Shown: positions 18,784 through 27,731 of the stretch, one piece after another
How positions within the stretch are numbered: position 1 is the stretch's first letter
Layout: every line of letters begins with the position of its first letter
Source: Bremerella sp. JC817
Lineage (GTDB): Bacteria > Planctomycetota > Planctomycetia > Pirellulales > Pirellulaceae
Assembly: GCF_040718835.1 (NCBI RefSeq)
Contig: NZ_JBFEFG010000280.1
Coordinates: 496,001 to 560,000 of the forward strand
Reading direction: 5' to 3'
DNA: 64,000 nt
The notes under the pieces: model-generated
The model's database searches: none
Told to the model about the DNA's origin: nothing
The model's input: the letters and a program-made list of their open reading frames with translations, nothing else
Program-made: the position numbers and the translations under genes

Positions 18784-19050
18784 ATGGCCAAGTCCTACAC
18801 AAAACATCAGCAGAACATCATCAAGCGGTACTACGACAACAAGGACGCCATCGCCACGCAAAAGCTGCAGGAGAACATCACCGAGCTTTACCTGGCCGAA
18901 GGCAAGAAGCGAGCCACCGTCTGGAAGCGAATCATCGGCCACCTTGAGAAGCTGGAAGTGCCGAAGGCTCAGATCGATCACCTGGTTCAATCGGACGACG
19001 CCACCCTGGTGGCCAAGTACCTGGAACGCATCATGGCCAAGCAGGCCTAG
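18784..19050 (+). CDS. Small conserved helical protein of unknown function
   Basis: An 88-residue basic protein, almost all helical (MAKSYTKHQQNIIKRYYDN ... YLERIMAKQA). The ATG at 18784 is preferred because AAGGA lies about 8 bases upstream; an in-frame ATG at 18775 touches that site. The upstream frame from 18508 does not look coding. It begins 241 bases after DUF4198 and ends 18 bases before the next gene, so it may share its transcript. No family recognised. Confidence 0.75.
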   Translation: MAKSYTKHQQNIIKRYYDNKDAIATQKLQENITELYLAEGKKRATVWKRIIGHLEKLEVPKAQIDHLVQSDDATLVAKYLERIMAKQA

Positions 19051-19068
19051 TTCAGGCAGCATAAGACC

Positions 19069-20274
19069 ATGGCACAATCCTGGAGCTTCTTCTCGGCCGG
19101 CCAACTAACGTTCGGCTGCGGATCTCGTCACGAACTTGGCAAGCTTGCCGCCGGACGACGCTTTCGCAAAGTGCTGATCGTTACCGATGCCACGCTTGAA
19201 GGACTCGGCCTGGTGCAGCCATTAATCAGCGACTTGATGCAGCATGGCCTGCAAGTCGAACTGTTTGATGGAAGCGTCGCCGAGCCTGATCTCGAGATCG
19301 CCAAGAACGCGACGCTTGCCGCGACCACCTTCCAGCCCGATGCGATCGTCGGGCTGGGTGGCGGAAGCAACATCGACCTGGCGAAGATCACGTCGGTGTT
19401 GGCCACCCATGGCGGCGAAGCTCAGGATTACTTTGGCTGGAACAACGTGCCGGGACCTATTATCCCGGTGATTGCCATGCCGACCACAGCCGGAACCGGC
19501 AGCGAAGTTTCGCAGTCGGCCGTGCTGACCGATCGTGCGGCCAGCATGAAGGTGAGCATGCTCAGCCAGTTCATGCGTCCCGCCCTGGCGATCGTCGATC
19601 CAGAACTGACCTATACCTGTCCGAAACAGGTCACCGCCGACAGTGGCATCGACGCGCTGACGCACGCCATCGAGGCTTACCTCTCGAAGGACGCATCCAA
19701 GATTCCCGCCGAACCGGGCGAACCGGTTCCTTACAGTGGCTGCACGCCGATTGGCGAACTGTTCGCCGAAGAAGCGATCGTGCTCGTCGGGCGCTATCTC
19801 GTCGCGGCTGTTCACGATCCGAAAAATCGCGAAGCACGCGAGAAGATGTCGCTGGCAGCGACGCTGGCTGGCCTCGCGTTTTCGAACTGCGGCGTCGCGG
19901 TTGTCCACGCACTGGAATACCCAATCGGCGGCCGCGTCCACTGCAGCCATGGCGGCGGCAACGGTTTGCTTCTGCCGTACGTCATGCGATACAACCTGGG
20001 CGAGCGAGAAACCAAGCTCTCGCGGATTGCCCAGTTGATGGATCCGATCGTCGACTACGGAAGCGACATGGAAGGGGCGATGCAGGCCATTCGCCTGGTC
20101 GAACAGCTCAAGAGCCTGATCGGCATTCCCGAGAAGCTGAGTGCCCTGGGGGTCACGAAAGAGATGCTCCCCGAGTTCGCCGACAAATCGTTCGCGATCA
20201 CGCGACTGATGACCATCAATCCACGCACGCCATCGCGTGACGATCTGCTCGAAATTCTCACCGAAGCGTTATAG
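19069..20274 (+). CDS. Iron-containing alcohol dehydrogenase
   Basis: A 401-residue group III Fe-ADH. The dinucleotide-binding GLGGGSNIDLAK (about 104-115) and the PTTAGTGSEVS signature (about 141-151) are present. The metal-site residues follow the family pattern: D in GIDALTHAIEAYLS with its His, and later VVHALEYPIGG and HSHGGGN-like HCSHGGGN. The substrate is unknown (primary alcohol/aldehyde, lactaldehyde, etc.). It is a typical length. Confidence 0.9.
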   Translation: MAQSWSFFSAGQLTFGCGSRHELGKLAAGRRFRKVLIVTDATLEGLGLVQPLISDLMQHGLQVELFDGSVAEPDLEIAKNATLAATTFQPDAIVGLGGGSNIDLAKITSVLATHGGEAQDYFGWNNVPGPIIPVIAMPTTAGTGSEVSQSAVLTDRAASMKVSMLSQFMRPALAIVDPELTYTCPKQVTADSGIDALTHAIEAYLSKDASKIPAEPGEPVPYSGCTPIGELFAEEAIVLVGRYLVAAVHDPKNREAREKMSLAATLAGLAFSNCGVAVVHALEYPIGGRVHCSHGGGNGLLLPYVMRYNLGERETKLSRIAQLMDPIVDYGSDMEGAMQAIRLVEQLKSLIGIPEKLSALGVTKEMLPEFADKSFAITRLMTINPRTPSRDDLLEILTEAL

Positions 20275-20395
20275 CCATCCGGTTGCTGCGTCGCGCCGAT
20301 TGGCATAGAACGTACTGTTCTCGTTGGGACAGCCAACGACGCTCCACTTCTTCAACCCACCTCGCGTTCGACTCGGATGCGTGAAACGAGAAGCC

Positions 20396-21220
20396 ATGTT
20401 CCGCTACGCCATCTGCAACGAAACTTACCAGGACTGGACGTTGGAAACCGCTTTGGCCCACGCCAAGGAAGCAGGTTACGACGCCATCGAAATCGCGCCT
20501 TTCACCCTGGCGGCAACTGCGTACGATCTCGACGCCAAGCAGCGCGGGCAGATCCGCAACCAGATCGAAGACGCCGAACTGGAAGTGATTGGCCTGCACT
20601 GGCTGTTGGCGAAGACCGAAGGCTTCTACCTCACCACGCCCGACGATGCAGTGCGTCAGAAGACGAGCGATTACTTCTGTGAACTGGCTCGACTGTGCCA
20701 CGACCTGGGCGGCAAGATCATGGTCCTGGGAAGCCCTCAACAGCGGAACCTGCTTCCCGGCGTGAGCGAATCGGAAGCGATGCGTCTGGCGGCCGACTGT
20801 CTGCGAAAGGCGATGCCGACGCTCGAACAGTACGACGTGACATTGGCGCTGGAACCACTCGGACCTGCCGAAGGAGACTTCCTGAACACGGCCGAGAAGG
20901 GAATGGAATTGATGGACATGATCGATTCCCCTAACTGCAAGATTCACCTCGACGTGAAGGCGATGTCGGCGGAAGAAAAGCCGATCCCGCAGATCATCCG
21001 CGAGACCGCCCCGCACATCGCCCACTTCCACGCCAACGACCCCAACAAGCGGGGTCCAGGCATGGGGGACGTGGACTTCGTGCCGATTTTCCAGGCTCTC
21101 AAAGAAGTTCGCTACAATGGCTGGGTATCGGTGGAAGTCTTTGATTACGAACCTGGCATCGAGTCGCTGGTCAAAGACAGCATTGCCTATATGCACGAAT
21201 GCGAAGCGGCCCTGATCTAG
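20396..21220 (+). CDS. Sugar phosphate isomerase/epimerase (AP-endonuclease-2 TIM barrel)
   Basis: A 274-residue TIM-barrel protein. Glu and His/Asp ligands lie at the usual strand ends: IEIAP, LALEPLGPAEGD, HLDVKAM, HFHANDPN and GWVSVEVFDYEPG. This is the xylose-isomerase-like family, expected to bind a divalent metal and isomerise or epimerise a sugar or cyclitol. Start chosen at ATG 20396; longer frames to 20324 or GTG 20381 lack support, and the Shine-Dalgarno match is weak. Followed by thyA after 42 bases, on the same strand. Confidence 0.85.
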   Translation: MFRYAICNETYQDWTLETALAHAKEAGYDAIEIAPFTLAATAYDLDAKQRGQIRNQIEDAELEVIGLHWLLAKTEGFYLTTPDDAVRQKTSDYFCELARLCHDLGGKIMVLGSPQQRNLLPGVSESEAMRLAADCLRKAMPTLEQYDVTLALEPLGPAEGDFLNTAEKGMELMDMIDSPNCKIHLDVKAMSAEEKPIPQIIRETAPHIAHFHANDPNKRGPGMGDVDFVPIFQALKEVRYNGWVSVEVFDYEPGIESLVKDSIAYMHECEAALI

Positions 21221-21262
21221 TCCGCCCATTGCAGCACGACCCGTTGTGGGGACACGAAAGCC

Positions 21263-22057
21263 ATGAAGCAGTATCTCGACCTGATGCAGCGAATTCTCGA
21301 CGACGGGGTCGAAAAGCACGACCGCACCGGGACCGGAACGCTGAGCATCTTCGGCCATCAAATGCGGTTCGATCTGGCGGAAGGCTTTCCGGCGGTTACC
21401 ACCAAGAAGCTGCACCTGCGTTCGATCATCCACGAACTGCTGTGGTTCCTCCAGGGAGATACTAACATCAAGTATCTCCGCGACAACAAGGTCAGCATCT
21501 GGGACGAGTGGGCCGACGAAGAGGGCAACCTCGGCCCGGTCTACGGCAAGCAGTGGCGAAGCTGGCAGACTCCCAGCGGCGAAACGATCGACCAGATCAC
21601 ACAGTTGGTCGAGCAGATCAAAACCAATCCTGACTCGCGGCGATTGATTGTTTCGGCCTGGAATGTGGCCGACGTCCCGAACATGGCGCTTCCGCCGTGC
21701 CATCTGTTATTTCAGTTCTACGTGGCCGAAGGCAAGCTCTCGTGCCAGTTGTATCAGCGTAGTGCCGACGTCTTTTTGGGTGTTCCCTTCAACATCGCTT
21801 CGTACGCGTTGATGACGATGATGATCGCCCAGGTTTGCGACTTGCAGCCAGGCGACTTCGTCCACACGTTTGGCGACGCGCACCTCTACCTGAACCATCT
21901 CGAGCAAACGAAGCTTCAGCTTTCACGCGATCTTCGTCCGTTGCCGACGATGAAGATCAATCCCGAGGTGAAGGACCTGTTCGCGTTCAAGTTCGAAGAC
22001 TTCGAACTGGTGAACTACGCCCCGCACCCACATATCTCTGCACCGGTGGCCGTATGA
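21263..22057 (+). CDS. thyA: Thymidylate synthase ThyA
   Basis: A 264-residue enzyme, exactly the length of E. coli ThyA. It converts dUMP to dTMP with methylene-tetrahydrofolate, producing dihydrofolate. The active-site Cys146 sits in [12 protein letters not shown], with [12 protein letters not shown] near the N-terminus, [27 protein letters not shown] and HLYLNHLEQ. Its stop overlaps the start of folA (ATGA), so dihydrofolate production and re-reduction are co-ordinated. Confidence 0.97.
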   Translation: MKQYLDLMQRILDDGVEKHDRTGTGTLSIFGHQMRFDLAEGFPAVTTKKLHLRSIIHELLWFLQGDTNIKYLRDNKVSIWDEWADEEGNLGPVYGKQWRSWQTPSGETIDQITQLVEQIKTNPDSRRLIVSAWNVADVPNMALPPCHLLFQFYVAEGKLSCQLYQRSADVFLGVPFNIASYALMTMMIAQVCDLQPGDFVHTFGDAHLYLNHLEQTKLQLSRDLRPLPTMKINPEVKDLFAFKFEDFELVNYAPHPHISAPVAV

Positions 22058-22551
22058 GACTCTCGATGGTGGTCGCGGCGAGCGAAGACTGGGTCATCGG
22101 ACGCGATGGCGACATGCCTTGGCGATTGTCGAGCGACCTGAAGCGATTCAAGAGTGTCACCATGGGACACTCGATCATCATGGGTCGCAAGACGTACGAA
22201 TCGATCGGTCGGCTGCTGCCAGGGCGAACGACGATCATCGTCACACGCGACGCAACCTATGCCGTTGAAGGTGCCGTGATTGCACATAGCGTCAACGAAG
22301 CGATTGCGGCCTGCGAAGGTGCCGAAGAGGCGTTCGTCGTCGGTGGTGCCGAGATCTATCAGGCATTTCTTCCGTGGGCCACGCGTCTGCATCTGACCCG
22401 GGTACATGCCACGATTCCCGATGGCGACACCCACTTCCCAATCCTCGACTTCGACGAGTGGAAGTGCGAATCGGCCGAAGAGATTCCGGCCGACGAGAAG
22501 AACGACTATCCGACCCGCTACGAGATTTGGGATCGGTTGCCCCCCACTTAG
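22054..22551 (+). CDS. folA: Dihydrofolate reductase
   Basis: A 165-residue reductase starting at ATG 22054, overlapping the thyA stop by 4 bases. It has [18 protein letters not shown], the catalytic acid Asp28 in [24 protein letters not shown] and VVGGAEIY, the NADPH/folate-binding features. It recycles the dihydrofolate made by ThyA. The longer frame to 21835 overlaps thyA and is not used. Confidence 0.96.
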   Translation: MRLSMVVAASEDWVIGRDGDMPWRLSSDLKRFKSVTMGHSIIMGRKTYESIGRLLPGRTTIIVTRDATYAVEGAVIAHSVNEAIAACEGAEEAFVVGGAEIYQAFLPWATRLHLTRVHATIPDGDTHFPILDFDEWKCESAEEIPADEKNDYPTRYEIWDRLPPT

Positions 22552-22555
22552 CCAA

Positions 22556-23455
22556 CTAAGTCGACGGCGTGCTCGACTTCAAGCGGCGCCCCTTGGCCGT
22601 GCTCGGGGCACTGGTTGTTGGGTTCTCGGCGCCGACAAGCGCGTCACCGACGCTCGTCTTTTCCAGCCGCTGACCAATCTGCCGCGAGTACTCTTCCGAC
22701 AGTTCGTAACCGAGAAACTGGCGTCCGAGCTTCTTTGCCGTGACCAGCGTCGAGCCACTGCCGGCGAAGGGATCCATCACGATCTCGCCTTCGTTCGAAC
22801 AGCTTTTAATGATCCGTCCGAGCAGTTGCTCTGGCATCTGGCAGCCATGGAACCCGGCTCGCTCTTTAAAGGTCCCGGCGACGCGAGGGAAGTACCACGT
22901 ATCTTCTTCGCTGCTGAAGCTCTCCGGCACATCCTGCGGACGGAGGATCCACGTATCGTCCGGCACGCGTCCCTTCGGATTGGCTCGCTTATCACCGTAG
23001 ACCAGCATGCGAGCGCTCGGCACGCGAATCGGTTCGTCGTTGAAGGTGAATTTTTTGGCGTCTTTGGTGAAGTAGAAGATGTGGGCGTGGCTGCGGGTGA
23101 ACTTGCTTTTGCAATGCACGCCGAAGGTGTAATACCACACGACCCAGTTACGGCAATGTAGACCCAGCGTTCGCGTCGCCAAGACCTTCAGCTCGGCCGC
23201 GAACTCGTCGCCTATCGCCAGCCAGAAAGCCCCGGTTGGTTTGAGTACGCGCTGGACTTCCGCCATCCAGGCCTCGCTCCAATCGAGGTATTCGTCGACC
23301 GAGCGGCGGTCGTCGTAGACGTCGTACTTATAACCAATGTTGAACGGAGGATCGGCGAAGGCGAGATCGATGCAGCCATCGGGCAGCTTCTTCATCTCGG
23401 CAATGCAATCGCCGGTAGTCAGACCAGTGGCGGGTAGTTCAAGCGGCGTCGCCAC
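22556..23455 (-). CDS. Orphan DNA methyltransferase, beta class (N4/N6)
   Basis: A 299-residue site-specific methyltransferase. The catalytic motif DPPF (35-38) precedes the AdoMet-binding FAGSGST (230-236), the order of the beta class. Amino methylation of adenine (N6) or cytosine (N4) is expected. A start at GTG 23455 is preferred over TTG 23473 because AGGAGG lies 6 bases before it and the fold begins there. The C-terminus carries a Ser/Thr/Lys-rich tail. No restriction endonuclease or specificity subunit is next to it. It is convergent with folA (4 bases apart). Confidence 0.88.
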   Translation of the reverse strand: MATPLELPATGLTTGDCIAEMKKLPDGCIDLAFADPPFNIGYKYDVYDDRRSVDEYLDWSEAWMAEVQRVLKPTGAFWLAIGDEFAAELKVLATRTLGLHCRNWVVWYYTFGVHCKSKFTRSHAHIFYFTKDAKKFTFNDEPIRVPSARMLVYGDKRANPKGRVPDDTWILRPQDVPESFSSEEDTWYFPRVAGTFKERAGFHGCQMPEQLLGRIIKSCSNEGEIVMDPFAGSGSTLVTAKKLGRQFLGYELSEEYSRQIGQRLEKTSVGDALVGAENPTTSAPSTAKGRRLKSSTPST

Positions 23456-23746
23456 GGCGGCCCTCCTTGGCAAAGTAACTCGTCAGAAAACTATGGGTGC
23501 GCTATCCAACAATCTATCGTCGAGAAGGGGAGGGCGCAATCCAGATGCAACTACTTTCTATCTTAACGGATTTCCGCCGGGGCGCACCCCTGTTTGCGTG
23601 AGAAGAAACCGCCCCATTTCCGGCAGAAACAGTTGACCTTCACCAGCGGGAGTGGGATGCTGAATCGGTGAGGCGCGCCCCATTTTGGTCTCTCTATTCC
23701 AGGAGAGCCTCTTCGAGGCATTCCGCATTTTTCCATAGGTCCAGCC

Positions 23747-24133
23747 ATGAACGACGCAACTTCTGATCTAGTGCAGCACGACCTTGCCAATGATGTTCTT
23801 GTCCTGACCCCGAAGGTCGATCAAATGCGCGACACGGACGTGTGCTATTCGATCCACGACGAGATGACCGACTACGTTCAGCAGATCGAACATCGCCGGG
23901 TGGTGATCGACATGCAGAAAGTTAACTTCGTCAGCAGCACCGGGATCCTCGCCTTTTTGAACCTCCGCCGCGCCCTCTCGGAAACAGACGAGAAGGTGAT
24001 CTTCTGCAATCTTTCTTCCGCCCTGGCCGGCATGTTCAAGATCTGCAAATTAATCTCGGAAAACCCTGACGATCCAACGCCGTTTTCGTCCGTAGACACT
24101 CTCGAGTCGGCCCTGACTGCCAGCTTCAGCTAG
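23747..24133 (+). CDS. STAS-domain protein, anti-sigma-factor-antagonist-like
   Basis: A 128-residue single STAS domain. The core VVIDMQKVNFVSSTGILAFLNL contains a Ser at the position of the phosphorylatable Ser in SpoIIAA (D-S-S-G replaced by S-S-T-G). In such proteins phosphorylation by an anti-sigma kinase controls a partner switch. No kinase or phosphatase is adjacent. It is related in sequence to the next gene (VLTPKVDQMRD versus VVTPRVQNMRD), so the pair looks like a tandem duplication. Confidence 0.85.
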   Translation: MNDATSDLVQHDLANDVLVLTPKVDQMRDTDVCYSIHDEMTDYVQQIEHRRVVIDMQKVNFVSSTGILAFLNLRRALSETDEKVIFCNLSSALAGMFKICKLISENPDDPTPFSSVDTLESALTASFS

Positions 24134-24230
24134 TGCTGGCAGCAGACGAAACCGATCGGCAGGCCGGCATCAAGGCACTCGGATGTCGGCTGGGATGGAA
24201 CCATTTACCTCTGCGGCGGAGCAAGGCGGC

Positions 24231-24623
24231 ATGAAGGCCAAGACCGATTCTTCCCTGGTTACGTTCGAAACGATCGACGATATCTACGTCGTTACACCTC
24301 GCGTCCAAAATATGCGGGACGCGAACATCTGCCTGAGTATTCGCGAGAAGGTCATCGATTTCAGCCGGACCCACCGCCTGGAAAAGGTCTTAATAGATCT
24401 GAGCCAGGTTCGCTTTATGTCGAGCGTGGGCGTCCGTGTGCTGGCAACTTTGCTGCGGGAAGTCTGCGAAGTTCAAGGGCGAATCGTGGCTTGTGGTCTG
24501 CATGGAGAGTTGCGGGGAGTTCTATTCGTTTGTAGCCTAATATCAGACGATATTCATCAACCGGGTCCCATTGAAGTCGCCGCCAGTCGTGACGACGGCC
24601 TCGCGTGCCTGCGTTCCCTTTAA
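24231..24623 (+). CDS. STAS-domain protein, paralogue of the upstream gene
   Basis: A 130-residue STAS domain, with the core VLIDLSQVRFMSSVGVRVLATLL retaining one Ser of the motif and replacing the second with Val. An alternative in-frame start at 24183 would add 16 residues; the ATG at 24231 is preferred because it aligns with the start of the upstream paralogue and a GGAG lies about 9 bases before it. The pair may act as a two-step or competing switch; this is inference. Confidence 0.82.
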   Translation: MKAKTDSSLVTFETIDDIYVVTPRVQNMRDANICLSIREKVIDFSRTHRLEKVLIDLSQVRFMSSVGVRVLATLLREVCEVQGRIVACGLHGELRGVLFVCSLISDDIHQPGPIEVAASRDDGLACLRSL

Positions 24624-24640
24624 CAAGGCCTCCCACCCCC

Positions 24641-25018
24641 ATGCCCGACCTCCTGCTTGAAGCCGTGAACCCCGTCCTGCCTTCCCGCGATGTGAAGGCC
24701 GCCATCCAGTTCTATGTCGAGAAGCTCGGCTTCTCGGTTTCGTACCAGGATGCAGACGATCCACGTTATGCGTCGGTGATTCGCGATCGTGTCGAAATCC
24801 ATCTCCGCTGGCACGATGCTTCCAGCTGGGATCGCGTCGAACGGCCGAACATTCGAATTGCAGTTTGCGATGTCGAGCATTTGTACAGCGTGTTTCAGCC
24901 GCTGGGGATCTTCGCGTCGGACACGACGCTTCGTGATACCGCTTTCGGGACGCGGGAGTTTGGCTTCTTCGATCCTGATGGCAACCTGCTGACGTTCTAT
25001 TCCGATCTGGGCGAATAA
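24641..25018 (+). CDS. VOC-family (glyoxalase/bleomycin-resistance-like) protein
   Basis: A 125-residue VOC protein beginning MPDLLLEAVNPVLPSRDVK, with AIQFYVEKLGFSVSYQ, HLRWHD and a closing FGFFDPDGNLLTFY. These fit the babbb repeats, and the metal-site His and Glu are not fully conserved, so a binding rather than catalytic role is possible. The start was moved from 24605 to 24641, where the fold begins. Confidence 0.82.
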   Translation: MPDLLLEAVNPVLPSRDVKAAIQFYVEKLGFSVSYQDADDPRYASVIRDRVEIHLRWHDASSWDRVERPNIRIAVCDVEHLYSVFQPLGIFASDTTLRDTAFGTREFGFFDPDGNLLTFYSDLGE

Positions 25019-25069
25019 GCTCCCTGAACGTCCGCTGCTCATTCGAGAGAAGGGGACCGGCGACACGCG

Positions 25070-25579
25070 ATGAATCATCCTCCGGTCCCACCGATTAACT
25101 GGTCGAAGCGCCTGATCTACCTCGCCTGTGCGATCTTCTTTTTCACGCTGGCGATTATCGGGATGGTTTTGCCCATCGTCCCGGCAACGCCGTTTCTGCT
25201 GGTGACCAGCTACTTCCTGGTGCGTTCGTTCCCGAAGCTGAACGACCTGCTGCTCGATACACCCTACTTCGGGCCTATCTTGTACGACTGGGAAGTTCGC
25301 AAAGGGATTCGCCCGATCGTCAAGCTGCAAGCGATCGGCACGGTGGTGCTGGGCTGGGGGATCTCGATCTTGCTCTTTCCGATTCCGGTCTGGGCGTTGA
25401 TCTTGATGGCCGTACTGGTGATCGTGGGGATCGTGTTCATCTATCGCGTGCCAGCGCCACGCGAGATCGATCCGAAGGCAATCACCGAGGAAGCGGAAAA
25501 GGAAGAAACGCAGCCTGAGCCCGAGAGCCATTCCATCAAGCCGACGCAACCGCCATCGAGCGTGGCGAAAGATCGTTAG
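25070..25579 (+). CDS. YbaN/DUF454-like membrane protein
   Basis: A 169-residue protein with hydrophobic segments at about 14-33, 38-50, 90-106 and 110-128. The loop GMVLPIVPATPFLLVTSYFLVRSFPKL matches the DUF454 (YbaN) motif (LP-P-TPF). The C-terminal 35 residues are polar and acidic (EEAEKEETQPEPE). Function unknown; the family is found across bacteria. Its end overlaps the minus-strand gene by 4 bases. Confidence 0.8.
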   Translation: MNHPPVPPINWSKRLIYLACAIFFFTLAIIGMVLPIVPATPFLLVTSYFLVRSFPKLNDLLLDTPYFGPILYDWEVRKGIRPIVKLQAIGTVVLGWGISILLFPIPVWALILMAVLVIVGIVFIYRVPAPREIDPKAITEEAEKEETQPEPESHSIKPTQPPSSVAKDR

Positions 25580-25770
25580 GCGATGCCTGCTTGTTGTAAG
25601 GCAAGAAACGCCAGACCGACGAACCACAGTAATGTGATGACGGCCATGATCACCAGAAAGATGCGATTCCGCTGAGGCGGATTGGCCGTGGGCAGGTACA
25701 TCGGGGCTTTGCGTGGCACGGCCGCCGGAGCTGGCTCCTTCGCGGTTTCCTGCTTCTTCTTCCCGGCCAT
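25576..25770 (-). CDS. Small single-pass membrane protein
   Basis: A 64-residue protein with a charged Lys/Pro/Ala-rich N-terminal half (MAGKKKQETAKEPAPAA) and one TM helix (about 37-58, IFLVIMAVITLLWFVGLAFLAL). It is the last gene of a minus-strand run behind ricT and Minf_1886. No named family. The N-terminus may be cytoplasmic, given its positive charge. Confidence 0.6.
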   Translation of the reverse strand: MAGKKKQETAKEPAPAAVPRKAPMYLPTANPPQRNRIFLVIMAVITLLWFVGLAFLALQQAGIA

Positions 25771-25802
25771 GCTTGGTTGCTTTCGCGCGTGGGGGTCGCT
25801 TC

Positions 25803-26309
25803 TTACGACTGCCCCGATTCCTCGGAGGTTTCAAACTCGAAGTCGTTCACAAACGCTTCCTCGAAATCGTACTGATCGTCGAAGTCTTCGCGGCGATCTG
25901 ACTTCGACTTCCGCATCATGCCGATGCCAATCAAGTTGTACACGATCTCGCCAAAGTCGCTGGTCGTGTGGAGTCCCCACGAATTGAGCACCACCTTGGC
26001 CAGCAAGCCGTACTGCTGCAGGGCATAGGTACGAATCGCCTGGCAAAGAATCTGGCCGGTCAGATGCCGTTCGACGTCTTCATCTTCGTCCCAGCTTTCG
26101 AGTTCTTCGTCGAAATCGTCTTCATCTTCGTCGAAGCATTCCAGGTCGAGGTCTTCTTCCTCTTCCTCTTCCTCGTCCAGTTCGATCTGCTCTTCGTGAA
26201 AACGTTGTCCGAAAGAGAGGGCTTCGCGCACGAACTGGTACGCTTCCATGCGGTAGCGCGGGTCGTCTTTCAGCAGCTGCATGAAGGCCGAATAAGTGTC
26301 TTCGGACAT
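25803..26309 (-). CDS. Minf_1886-like protein restricted to Planctomycetes/Verrucomicrobia, with acidic insert
   Basis: A 168-residue protein from ATG 26309. It resembles the Minf_1886 family (TIGR04138, restricted to Verrucomicrobia and Planctomycetes, from memory). The N-terminus has AYQFVREALSF and the C-terminus HLTGQILCQAIRTYALQQYG and GLHTTSDFGEIVYNLI, ending in RREDFDDQYDFEEAF. Between them lies a run of Glu and Asp (about residues 43-77) not expected in a simple family member. It sits 4 bases after the ricT stop, so it is co-transcribed and probably coupled. Function unknown. Confidence 0.75.
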   Translation of the reverse strand: MSEDTYSAFMQLLKDDPRYRMEAYQFVREALSFGQRFHEEQIELDEEEEEEEDLDLECFDEDEDDFDEELESWDEDEDVERHLTGQILCQAIRTYALQQYGLLAKVVLNSWGLHTTSDFGEIVYNLIGIGMMRKSKSDRREDFDDQYDFEEAFVNDFEFETSEESGQS

Positions 26310-26313
26310 GCGG

Positions 26314-27234
26314 TTAATCCTCGGTGGCTTCTGGGTTGCTTTGATTTGGGTTGCCGCCTTCGTCCGGGGCATCTTTCTTATCGCGGCGTTTGCCACGTCG
26401 CGACGATCCCCCGGTACTGCCGTTGCCTCGCTTGAGGACTGTCAGCACCTCGCTGGCATCGATCATGATATTGCGGTTGTCTTCCATCCGCACCAACAAT
26501 TGTCCGGCCAGGATCTCGTGGTTCAGCACGCGGCCTCGGCCACTGCCGGTCACGATATCGCTACCAATCGGAGGCAGATCACGCTGCAGCTCTTCGTAGG
26601 TATCATACTCGTAGCGCAGGCAACATTTGAGTCTTCCGCAGCGACCTGAAATCTTCGTTGGGTCGAGCGTTGCCTTCTGCAGCTTGGCCATCCGCATCGA
26701 AACGGGGGGCATCTCGCTGAGGTGCGTGTTGCAGCAGACGGGCTTACCGCAATCGCCGTAATCGGCCAGCAGCTTGGCTTCGTCGCGAACACCAATCTGA
26801 CGCATCTCGATTCGCGTTTGCAGTTCCGATGCGAGTGCTTTGACTAGCTCGCGGAAGTCGACCCGTGATTCGGCGAGGTAGTACACCACGACGCGTTCGC
26901 CACCGAACAAATGCTCGACGTCGACCAACTGCATTGGCAGATTCATCTCACCAATCACGCGGCGTACCGTTTCAACCTCGCGCTGGGTATCCCCCAGCAT
27001 GTGCAGCATCTGCTTCTCGTCTTCGGCAGACATTGCTCGCATGATACTGCCAAAAGCAGGATCGTTCAGCTGAGCCACCGCTTCGTCGGTCGCTTCGCAC
27101 AAAACTTCACCCACCTCCAAGCCTCGCTTGGTGCGGATGATGACCTTATCGTCGCGGACATATTCATCCTTGGCACGGGCCGAGAACACGCCGATGAAAC
27201 GCATTGCCCCGTAGCGAATGATGTATTTCGCCAT
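26314..27234 (-). CDS. RicT/YaaT-like PSP1-domain protein with iron-sulfur cysteines
   Basis: A 306-residue PSP1/RicT-family protein. Cysteines 162, 167, 168 (GDCGKPVCCNTHL) and 199, 204, 205 (GRCGRLKCCLRYE) match the Cys sets of RicT that, with RicA and RicF in Bacillus subtilis, bind Fe-S clusters and affect RNase Y specificity. The basic Gly/Lys/Arg-rich C-terminal tail (about 270-300) may contact RNA. RicA and RicF homologues were not seen here. It leads a three-gene minus-strand run. Confidence 0.87.
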   Translation of the reverse strand: MAKYIIRYGAMRFIGVFSARAKDEYVRDDKVIIRTKRGLEVGEVLCEATDEAVAQLNDPAFGSIMRAMSAEDEKQMLHMLGDTQREVETVRRVIGEMNLPMQLVDVEHLFGGERVVVYYLAESRVDFRELVKALASELQTRIEMRQIGVRDEAKLLADYGDCGKPVCCNTHLSEMPPVSMRMAKLQKATLDPTKISGRCGRLKCCLRYEYDTYEELQRDLPPIGSDIVTGSGRGRVLNHEILAGQLLVRMEDNRNIMIDASEVLTVLKRGNGSTGGSSRRGKRRDKKDAPDEGGNPNQSNPEATED

Positions 27235-27389
27235 ACTGGTAGTCTTTATTCCGTCGATGCCCAGTGGGGAAGGTTTCGACGTGGAAGATGCCTTGGGTTG
27301 CGGGCTTTCCGCGAGTCAGGGGGCACCGTAAAGGTTAAGGAAACCTTCGCAGTATAACCTGATAACCGCCTCCACTGAAATTGGGAACG

Positions 27390-27731
27390 CTACGGCAGGA
27401 TTTCGTCGACGCTTTCTGGCGGACGTCCTAGCCGGGCCTGGCTACCCACCACTACGATCGGCCGTTCAATGATCTTAGGATTAGCCGCCATCTGGGCAAT
27501 CCATTCCGCATCGGTGGTAGCAACCGGCAAACCCAGTGCTTTGTGGTCCTTCTTTCGGACCAACTGCTCGGGCTTAAGGCCCAGTTTTTTCAGCAGCTGC
27601 TTCAGAGTCTTCACGTCAGGGGGGTTATCCAGATAGAGCTCGACCTTCGGCTCGATCCCCTGATCTTTCAGCCGGGCTAAGGTCTCTCGGCTCTTGGTGC
27701 AGCGTGGGTTGTGATAGATGGTGACGGTCAT
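27390..27731 (-). CDS. arsC: ArsC/Spx-family protein, arsenate-reductase-like
   Basis: A 113-residue protein that begins MTVTIYHNPRCTKSRETL, with the catalytic Cys11 in the HNPRCTKSR motif of glutaredoxin-coupled arsenate reductases. PIVVVGSQARLGRP near the end is the usual substrate-side segment. Start at ATG 27731; the upstream extension to 27929 does not resemble protein. No ars operon (ArsB, ArsR) is next to it, so the symbol reflects family and not proven function. Confidence 0.85.
   Translation of the reverse strand: MTVTIYHNPRCTKSRETLARLKDQGIEPKVELYLDNPPDVKTLKQLLKKLGLKPEQLVRKKDHKALGLPVATTDAEWIAQMAANPKIIERPIVVVGSQARLGRPPESVDEILP

Noticed and set aside
20258..21703. 481-residue minus-strand frame
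   Set aside because: Opposite the isomerase and thyA genes, which have clear family motifs.
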